Source: Rhynchospora pubera
Taxonomy: Eukaryota; Streptophyta; Magnoliopsida; Poales; Cyperaceae
Length of the DNA stretch: 64,000 nt
Direction of reading: 5' to 3'
Assembly (NCBI GenBank): GCA_028095005.1
Contig: CM051459.1
Location: forward strand, 134,627,657 to 134,691,656
Part shown: in pieces, positions 57,472 to 64,000 of the stretch
Position numbering within the stretch: the first letter of the stretch is position 1
Layout of the letters: the number at the start of each line of letters is the position of its first letter
Position numbers and translations under genes: made by a program
The notes under the pieces: model-generated
Told to the model about the DNA's origin: nothing
Database searches by the model: none
The model's input: only the letters and a program-made list of their open reading frames with translations

Positions 57472-58713
57472 CTATTTAGGACTTCTGCACATATTGTTAC
57501 TAGAAAGAAATGTAGAGTTACCTTCTGTGGAGAATGACATCTTGCTGGGCTCCTCTGAGGGTGTCTTCATGAGTTCATCGACTGATTGGTCCTCAGTAGG
57601 AGTTGTATTGTCACTCTCTGTGTCAGTTTTTTCATCCTCATCCTCATCAGTATCAGTCTCCTGAGAGCTTAGGTTGAACCCAGGGGGTACACTGGGCCCA
57701 CTGGTGTGCCCTGGGCCCTCATGTTGAGCTCTGTGGCTCTCTTTCCTAGCCTGTTTCATCTCCTTCCTGAACTGTGCCTCAAGATCTTCTTGTACTCCTT
57801 TTCCTTTAGAAGTAGAGCTTGTAGGTTTGATTACCCTGGTGTCTCCAATGAGAACTCCTGTCTCCTTAGTTCTGCTTCCTCCCTTGGTTTGTGATCTAGT
57901 AATCATTGAGGGGATGACCTCATCTATCTTCCTTTTTTTTGCTTGAGTATTATTGGGGGTTGTGGTTTTTGCAGCCTTTTTCTTGGCTTTTCTCTTGCTC
58001 TGTCGCATGGTTGTAGTACTGCCAGAATCAACCCTATCAGGTGGATTGATACTTTGCAGTCTTGCCTCATCAGCAGGGGACCATTCAATCCTAGGCAAAG
58101 CTTTGATGTATTCATGACGTGGGTTTCTGATTTGTGGTTCCTCAACTACGTACTGAACACGAAGTAGGTCAATTTTTCCATTTCTTCTGTGTAATTCAAA
58201 TGCACGAGAGGCTGGTATTCTATCCCTATGTTCAACCAATACTTCTACTCTAGCAAATCTGGCATCTATACCCATGTATGTTGGTGCATCAGCATGTAAA
58301 ACTGTACCAAAAGGGAAAAAGATGTTTGCTCCATACCATGAGCACCATCCAAATGGAAGATCAGCAATTCTTACCCATAGCCTCACACTGTCTGCTCTGG
58401 GGTCTAGTTCCCTTGGAGGATCAATGAGGATGGGAAATGGCCGCCTCATGTTGTTTCCATATGTGATTTCAATAGTGCCTTTTCTAAACATCTCATCGCG
58501 CCATTGCTCAGAGGGGCCGATGATGAGAAATCGGTTTTCTAGGAGTGTTGTCACTCTGTGTTGTCCTGCAGGAAGGCGTCTTCTCATCTCTATCATGACA
58601 TCAAGCAAAGTTACACCTTCCATGGTTTGGATGACAATGGATTTGGTGATCTCTGCACTGGCCGGAGCAGTGATGTCGTCTTCATCAACTCTGATGGGAT
58701 CAAGGTTTTCCAT
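57472..58713 (-). CDS. CACTA-borne ORF B, copy 2
   Basis: The 413-residue frame is intact. Compared with 10815-12056 there are two residue changes (PPRELD for PPRKLD; ARKES for ARNES) and about five synonymous changes. It has the same DUF4283-like core, basic KRKAKKKAAK segment and acidic tail. Product unknown. Confidence 0.62.
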   Translation of the reverse strand: MENLDPIRVDEDDITAPASAEITKSIVIQTMEGVTLLDVMIEMRRRLPAGQHRVTTLLENRFLIIGPSEQWRDEMFRKGTIEITYGNNMRRPFPILIDPPRELDPRADSVRLWVRIADLPFGWCSWYGANIFFPFGTVLHADAPTYMGIDARFARVEVLVEHRDRIPASRAFELHRRNGKIDLLRVQYVVEEPQIRNPRHEYIKALPRIEWSPADEARLQSINPPDRVDSGSTTTMRQSKRKAKKKAAKTTTPNNTQAKKRKIDEVIPSMITRSQTKGGSRTKETGVLIGDTRVIKPTSSTSKGKGVQEDLEAQFRKEMKQARKESHRAQHEGPGHTSGPSVPPGFNLSSQETDTDEDEDEKTDTESDNTTPTEDQSVDELMKTPSEEPSKMSFSTEGNSTFLSSNNMCRSPK

Positions 58714-58949
58714 GGTTGGTTTTTGAGTAGAGAGATAGGAGGGAGAAGTGAGAAATTAGTTTGAAACTGAAAAGGCGTGGGGTTCTACAGTTTGGTCATT
58801 TATAGTAGAAATGATGAGTTTGAAACTGAAAATATGAAGAGTTGCGTGCTTTAATTTGAATTGTAATCATATGAAGAGTTGCGTGCTTTAATGAGTGTTC
58901 AGATAAGCATCTCTTGGAGTACTGGATTGAATTGTAACAGTATGCTGCA

Positions 58950-59012
58950 TGTGTTATCTAATGTAAATTGGGTACCAATTTGGTACCAATTCGGCTAGCA
59001 AATTGGGCTAGC
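58950..59012 (-). promoter_or_regulatory. Shared leader block of module B, copy 2
   Basis: Same block as 12279-12351, placed upstream of ORF B and next to the right terminal array. Confidence 0.5.
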
Positions 59013-59023
59013 CAAATCAAAAA

Positions 59024-59532
59024 AAGCGAAACAAAAAAAAAGGACCTTCTGTAACGGTTATTAAGGAATAACCGTTACAGAATATTATAATTTCATTTTT
59101 TTTATTATAAACATTATCTGTAACGGTTATTAGAGAATAACCGTTACAGAAGAGTGGCTTCTGTAACGGTTATTAGAGAATGACCGTTACACATGTTCTC
59201 CAAAAAGCTGTACCAGATTTCCCTTGCATAATACTATAACGGTTATTAGATAATAACCGTTACAGAAGAGTGGCTTCTGTAACGGTTATTAGAGAATAAC
59301 TGTTACACATGTTCTCCAAAAAGCTATACCAGATTTCCCTTGCATAATACTATAACGGTTATTAGATAATAACCGTTACAGAAGATTGGCTACTGTAACG
59401 GTTATTAGAGAATAACCGTTATAGATCTGTAACGGTTATTAGACATTCTGTAACGGGGGCTACAGTAACGTTTCGTGTACCGTTACAGAAGTCTTTTATT
59501 AACCGTTACAGAAGCCAAAATTTCGCGTAGTG
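59024..59532. repeat. Right terminal palindrome array, copy 2 (expanded)
   Basis: It carries more CTGTAACGGTTATT palindromes than copy 1, because a unit including CATGTTCTCCAAAAAGCT and CCAGATTTCCCTTGCATAAT is repeated (59189-59250 and 59306-59350). Confidence 0.88.
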
Positions 59533-59535
59533 AAT

Positions 59536-60600
59536 GCACTTTCTCTATTTGAAACCAAAGATATATTTTGTTTAATAACTTTTTTAGTGAAATATATTAT
59601 TTGTCATTTTGTTTATTTCTAACATCGTTGTCATTCCTTATTGGTCATCGGTTGAGAAAAGAAAATATTAATAATAATTTTCTAAAATTAAATTTTGTCC
59701 GCACATTGGTAGCGCGATTACTAGTCATATCTTAATAATAATGTAAAATAAATTTGTGTTAATCGGGTGGACCATTTATCATTTAGGTAAACTGTTTTAT
59801 TAAATTTAGTATAAGTTGAAAACTTATATATTATCCATCGACAATGGAAATTTAATTACCTGATTTTTTTTTCGGCACTTATTTTGTGGTCAAACGCGTT
59901 CTAAATTGTATTAATAAACTTAACATACAACTTGGAATACACTGTATTGAATCTAGAATTTATTTTTAATAATTTTAATAATACATATCGAGTCGATTGT
60001 ATGAAATTCAGATAAAATTAGTTAATGATAAATATTGAGTTGATTGAATAAAATGTAAAAAAAAATTGCTTTTCGAGTAATGTCAACTGTTAAGAAACAG
60101 CTCGCTACACGAAAGTATACAGAAGAGTCGGTCTTTCTGTTCATTAACATGCTTGTGAGACAAGCCATGGTATCTATCCTTCAAGATTCTGTTTCTGTAT
60201 TCGCAACACGCCTTTACAAGTTCGTCTCTTGTCCCCTCTTCAAACTGGAGAGCTTGACTAGATTATTCTAGACAACACGGAACCTCTCTACATCATCGGT
60301 TTCTGTTGTCACTGGAGATCCCACGTCAACACAGAAGTGGAAGTTTGGGAAAAATACACTTCAGAATCCTCTGTTATAATTTCGTTTGATTAGAACCCGC
60401 TACAACAACTGAAGCGTGGGTCCCACAAGAATGGCAAAGCACATAGAAACACCGGGACCCACTCGTCTGTGACTCGTAACAGCATAGATCACAGAATTTG
60501 CTCCAAAATAAAGCGTCAAACTTGCTCGGAGACGTAGGTAGAGTGGCAGAGAAAACAAGCACCTGTTCAATAAATAAATATTTCTTCTGATTTTTTAACG
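59536..60600. other. Intergenic DNA upstream of the PPR-SMR gene
   Basis: AT-rich until about 60100. The GC content then rises toward the promoter. Frames at 60080-60271 (plus) and 60374-60562 (minus) have no motifs. Confidence 0.45.
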
Positions 60601-60725
60601 CGAGTTCCTAATTTCCAAACCTTCCGCCTCTTCAACCTTTTCCTCTCAATCGGCGGCGGCTGTGGCGGCGCGCCGGCGCTGAGTACGACTGGTGACCTCG
60701 TCTCTCCTTCTTCCTCCACTCAACG
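60601..60725 (+). promoter_or_regulatory. Probable 5'UTR exon of the PPR-SMR gene
   Basis: A GC- and CT-rich leader (GGCGGCGGCTGTGGCGGCGC near 60651) ends at a donor CTCAACG|GTACCC (60726). The paired acceptor TTGCAG ends at 61327, four bases before the ATG at 61331, giving a 602-bp 5'UTR intron. The transcription start is not defined. Confidence 0.5.
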
Positions 60726-61330
60726 GTACCCTTTTCTCTAATGAAATTTCGCACAATTTCGGGTTACATTCTTTCTTTTGTGTTGAAATTAGTAAGAATT
60801 TGTACGTTTGGAAGTTGGGTGTTGGGTGTTGGGAATTTGGAATTTGAATTCAAATTCAAATTTTGGTTGAACTGGTGCTTCGATTTGAGATTCCATATCC
60901 TTTTCTTATGAATAAGCCTCGGACCTTGTATATTTTATTTTCCATTCCTATGAAACAACTTGGATTGGTGCTTAAAAAAAAAAAGCCTTGAACTTAAAGC
61001 GATTTTACCTTTTATTTTTGTCTTAGTCTTTGTTTTTTTTTTTTATTTACATTCGGTTTGACGAATCATTATGGCTTTTGGCATGCGTCAGCAAATTAGG
61101 CCAAAACTAAACCTAGGATTTTAATGACAGTCTAAAAAATCTGACGTCTTTTAATGACTTCTGACTGAAATTGATTTTTTTTCTAGGTTTTTGTCATATC
61201 TTATTTAGTATCTGCATTAACTAGAAACCCCTGTGTTTCAGGACAATAAGGTTTTATAAAACTGGTCCAGTTACTAAACAGGCTGCTGCGGGGATGTATA
61301 ATTAGTTATTTGCTACTCAAATTGCAGAGA

Positions 61331-63799
61331 ATGCTCCGTGCAAAGCAACTCGGCACTCTCACGCAGTGTGCTAGGTCGTTCTACCTGAGCGGGTCTCGGT
61401 GCGGCAGTGCCGATGGCGCCTCATGCACCTGCTCTGATGACGACTCCTCTATTTCAAAGAGACAAAATGCCCCTCCCACTGCCACTGCCAATGCCACCAC
61501 TAAGTCTATTAAACATACAAAACCAAAACATTTCTCTAGAGCTCCGTCAGATTGTACATCTGCTCCTTCTCACCATGCTGCGGGTCCCTCTGAACCCACC
61601 TTACCTAGCAAAATCAACTATACCGGAAATGCAAACCGTTCTAAGCATGCAGCTACATTCTATTTAAAACCAGCTGTCACAAGTTCCGGGGGATTCTCTG
61701 AGCTAATTGGTTCTAGACATATTGAAACTGTGCCACAAGAAAGTAGTTCAATTGATTCTTCTCAGAATTTTTCTTATGGTAACAAGTCTTCACATGTAGG
61801 TGGGACGACAAGGAATAAAAGAAGTGCTTCCAAAGGCCCTTCAAGCACTCATCAAAGTGTTGTTGAATCACCAACTTCTCACCCACCGAAATCACATCCA
61901 GAAGCTAGGAATGAAGTCCGTGGTTCTCAGCCCAGAGCGAATCCATCCTCTGGTAACTTCAGTTCAGGTAAAGCTCCTGTTGAGTTGACACCTAGAAAAG
62001 TGGATTGCCGGAGCACTGTGAGTGTTGGATCATTTAACAAGTCCCGCCATTATGGTACAATGAAACCCAATGCAGGAGGCCCTGTGCGAAACAACAATTT
62101 CCGGTCCATGAACTCAGTGCGTGTAGTTGAGCAGTACTACCACACACTGCAGCAACTCAAGTGGGGCCCAGTGGCCGAGCAGGCCCTAGATTCTCTGCAG
62201 TGTAAGCTCGATGCATATCAAGCTAACCAAGTTCTGAAGCTAATCCGTGAGCCCTCAGTTGCACTTGGTTTCTTTCAATGGTTGAAATGCAAACCTGGAT
62301 TCAAACATGACTGCCATACCTACACCACAATGATTGGCATTCTTGGTCAGGCAAAACATTTGGGTGAAATGAGGAATCTTCTAGAAGAAATGATCCACGA
62401 TGGATGTCAGCCATCAGTGGTTACATACAACAGGTTGATACATGCCTATGGCAGAGCCAATTACATAGGCGAGTCTGTTAGAGTTTTCAAAGAGATGCAA
62501 GATGCAGGCCATGAGCCTGACCGAGTGACCTATTGCACACTTATTGACATACATGCTAAAGCTGGGTATCTAGAAACAGCAATGGATTTGTATCAGAGAA
62601 TGCAACGATCAGGTCTCTCACTTGACACATTCACCTACAGTGTTATGGTAAATTGTCTCGGCAAAGGCGGACGCCTGGCAGCGGCTTATAAACTCTTCAA
62701 TGAGATGGTTGAAAAGGGATGTGTGCCAAATATAGTGACATACAATACCATGATCACACTACAAGCGAAAGCAAGAAACTACACTACTGTGGTTAAGCTT
62801 TACAGAGATATGCAAGCTGCTGGACTTCGGCCTGATAAGATAACTTATAGTATAGTAATTGAGGTCCTGGCACGATGCGGTCATCTTGATGAAACAGAGA
62901 CAGTGTTTGCCGAGATGCAACAGGATTGGGTTCCTGATGAGCCTGTTTATGGCCTAATGGTGGACTTATGGGGCAAAGCAGGTAATGTAGACAAAGCCAT
63001 GTTTTGGTACCAATCAATGCTCAACGCTGGATTGAGGCCCAATGTGCCGACATGCAACTCTCTTCTAAGTGCCTTTTTAAGGACCCAGCGGTATGCTGAT
63101 GCCTACAGTGTGTTACAAAATATGCCTAACTTAGGTTTGGTTCCCTCTCTGCAAACTTACACTCTGCTGCTCAGTTGTTGTACAGAGACACAATATCCTC
63201 ATAAAGGTGTTTGTTGTGAGTTGATGGCTGTTACAGGCCATCCAGCTCATATGTTCTTAGTCTACTTACCTAATGCAGAGCCAGGTGGTCAAAATATTCG
63301 GGATCATGCAGGTCGTTTTTTGGACCTGATGCATACCGAGGATAGAGAAAGCAAGAGGGGTTTAGTCGATGCAGTTGTAGATTTCCTTCACCGCTCGGGT
63401 CTAAAAGAGGAGGCTGGGTTTGTTTGGGAGGTGGCAGCTCAGAGAAATGTTTACCCTGATTCAGTGAAGGAGAAGAATCCATCATATTGGTTAATCAACC
63501 TCCATTTGATGTCAGAAGGGACAGCTGTCACAGCCATGTCAAGAACTCTGGCATGGTTTCGGAAGCAATTATTGGTCTCTGGCTCCGGGCCACAGAGAAT
63601 TGATATTGTAACAGGGTGGGGTAGGAGGAGCCGTATAACTGGGGCATCATTGGTCAGGCAATCAATTGAGAATTTGTTGAATATCTTTGCATTCCCATTC
63701 TTAGCTGCTAATAGTAATACAGGTTGTTTTGTGGGATGTGGGGAGCCTCTTAATAGGTGGTTGCAGAATTCATTTGTTGAGCGGATGCATTTGTTGTAG
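61331..63799 (+). CDS. PPR-SMR protein (At1g18900/At1g74750-like)
   Basis: This is an intact, intronless coding frame of 822 residues from the Met at 61331 (MLRAKQLGTLTQCARSFYLS). An ATG 21 bases upstream lies in the inferred intron before the TTGCAG acceptor. The N-terminal 270 residues are Ser/Pro-rich and poorly conserved, with a basic start that could target an organelle. Residues about 328-620 hold eight P-type PPR motifs and part of a ninth (for example VVTYNRLIHAYGRANYIGES, IVTYNTMITLQAKARNYTTV). Residues about 720-790 form an SMR domain (INLHLMSEGTAV, then RIDIVTGWGRRSRITG), with INLH in place of LDxH and a conserved TGxGxRS. In the family, PPR arrays bind RNA and SMR may add nuclease or binding activity, mostly in plastids or mitochondria. 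The specific target is unknown. The closing ERMHLL fits the angiosperm orthologue group as I recall it. Confidence 0.93.
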   Translation: MLRAKQLGTLTQCARSFYLSGSRCGSADGASCTCSDDDSSISKRQNAPPTATANATTKSIKHTKPKHFSRAPSDCTSAPSHHAAGPSEPTLPSKINYTGNANRSKHAATFYLKPAVTSSGGFSELIGSRHIETVPQESSSIDSSQNFSYGNKSSHVGGTTRNKRSASKGPSSTHQSVVESPTSHPPKSHPEARNEVRGSQPRANPSSGNFSSGKAPVELTPRKVDCRSTVSVGSFNKSRHYGTMKPNAGGPVRNNNFRSMNSVRVVEQYYHTLQQLKWGPVAEQALDSLQCKLDAYQANQVLKLIREPSVALGFFQWLKCKPGFKHDCHTYTTMIGILGQAKHLGEMRNLLEEMIHDGCQPSVVTYNRLIHAYGRANYIGESVRVFKEMQDAGHEPDRVTYCTLIDIHAKAGYLETAMDLYQRMQRSGLSLDTFTYSVMVNCLGKGGRLAAAYKLFNEMVEKGCVPNIVTYNTMITLQAKARNYTTVVKLYRDMQAAGLRPDKITYSIVIEVLARCGHLDETETVFAEMQQDWVPDEPVYGLMVDLWGKAGNVDKAMFWYQSMLNAGLRPNVPTCNSLLSAFLRTQRYADAYSVLQNMPNLGLVPSLQTYTLLLSCCTETQYPHKGVCCELMAVTGHPAHMFLVYLPNAEPGGQNIRDHAGRFLDLMHTEDRESKRGLVDAVVDFLHRSGLKEEAGFVWEVAAQRNVYPDSVKEKNPSYWLINLHLMSEGTAVTAMSRTLAWFRKQLLVSGSGPQRIDIVTGWGRRSRITGASLVRQSIENLLNIFAFPFLAANSNTGCFVGCGEPLNRWLQNSFVERMHLL

Positions 63800-64000
63800 A
63801 CTTGTAGTAGGTTAGGTCATAAGTTTATTTACTTAGGTGATTTATTATGTGTGCAGATGCAATTTTGGTGATGATGCAACTAGTATGCATCTGCGGAACA
63901 GTGTATTTTCTGTTTGATGATGATAGCAAGATCCTTATTATTATGTATTTATTTTTTTCGGATTTAGAAGGAAATAGAGCTGAGATGCTTTTGTTGCAAT
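63800..64000 (+). other. 3'UTR of the PPR-SMR gene
   Basis: Probable 3' untranslated sequence after the TAG at 63797-63799. T-rich with no canonical AATAAA seen before the window ends. Confidence 0.5.

Larger units (their letters stand above)
53749..59532. mobile_element. Large CACTA-ended element, copy 2
   Basis: The element is 5784 bp with the same ends as copy 1 (CACTACGGGAAAAAGG, ...CGCGTAGTG) and 3-bp target duplication AAT (53746-53748, 59533-59535). Gene content and order match 7273-12711. Against copy 1 it has an intact first palindrome pair, two fewer 68-bp units in the internal array (-136 bp), two more 162-bp minisatellite units (+303 bp net) and a longer right palindrome array (+164 bp). 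It sits in host intergenic DNA and is the better reference copy. Confidence 0.92.

Noticed and set aside
60080..60271. 63-codon frame upstream of the PPR-SMR gene
   Set aside because: No motif and no supporting splice or start context; likely chance.

Overview
The window is nuclear DNA of a flowering plant. It holds a coiled-coil NB-ARC-LRR (NLR) resistance-gene relic, a tandem MATH-BTB family, a plant PPR-SMR gene, Ty1-copia, CACTA, hAT, Harbinger-type, LINE and SINE elements, AT-rich intergenic DNA and spliced genes. Monocot or eudicot cannot be settled from the sequence. The MATH-BTB expansion and the DUF4283-like transposon ORFs would suit a monocot, but this is weak evidence.

Layout. 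1-4.9 kb: two small hAT elements (798-1075, 2928-3240), a small CACTA element (1241-2658) and a decayed PPR fragment. 4.88-20.19 kb: one full-length Ty1-copia retrotransposon on the minus strand, with nearly identical 1.76 kb LTRs and 5-bp target duplications (TSDs). Its pol is split by a 5.4 kb CACTA element (7273-12711). 21-26.7 kb: a plus-strand NLR pseudogene broken by two MITEs in coding exons, one nonsense codon and one frameshift, with more MITEs in its intron and a perfect 47-bp triplication upstream. 27-38.3 kb: gene-poor DNA with three LINE fragments (two with clear TSDs), a 1.2 kb very AT-rich foldback element, an Ac-like hAT element (33141-34014), an inverted repeat and a possible solo LTR. 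38.7-50.6 kb: four minus-strand MATH-BTB paralogues, only one of which (41263-42378) is intact, with a tRNA-derived SINE between them. 48.5-52.4 kb also holds two hAT elements. 53.75-59.53 kb: a second, nearly identical copy of the large CACTA element. 60.6-64 kb: an intact PPR-SMR gene on the plus strand.

Functional content. The likely working host genes are the PPR-SMR gene and one MATH-BTB gene (a CUL3 ubiquitin-ligase substrate adaptor by family). The NLR and three MATH-BTB copies look dead.

The most unusual item is the two-copy CACTA-ended element. It has no recognisable transposase but carries two gag-like/DUF4283-like ORF modules. Each module has the same leader block and is bounded by arrays of palindromes built on CTGTAACGGTTATT. 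The internal arrays carry decayed terminus-like sequence, so the element looks like a tandem fusion of related units. The two copies differ in length almost only by repeat-unit number, while the ORFs are nearly identical.
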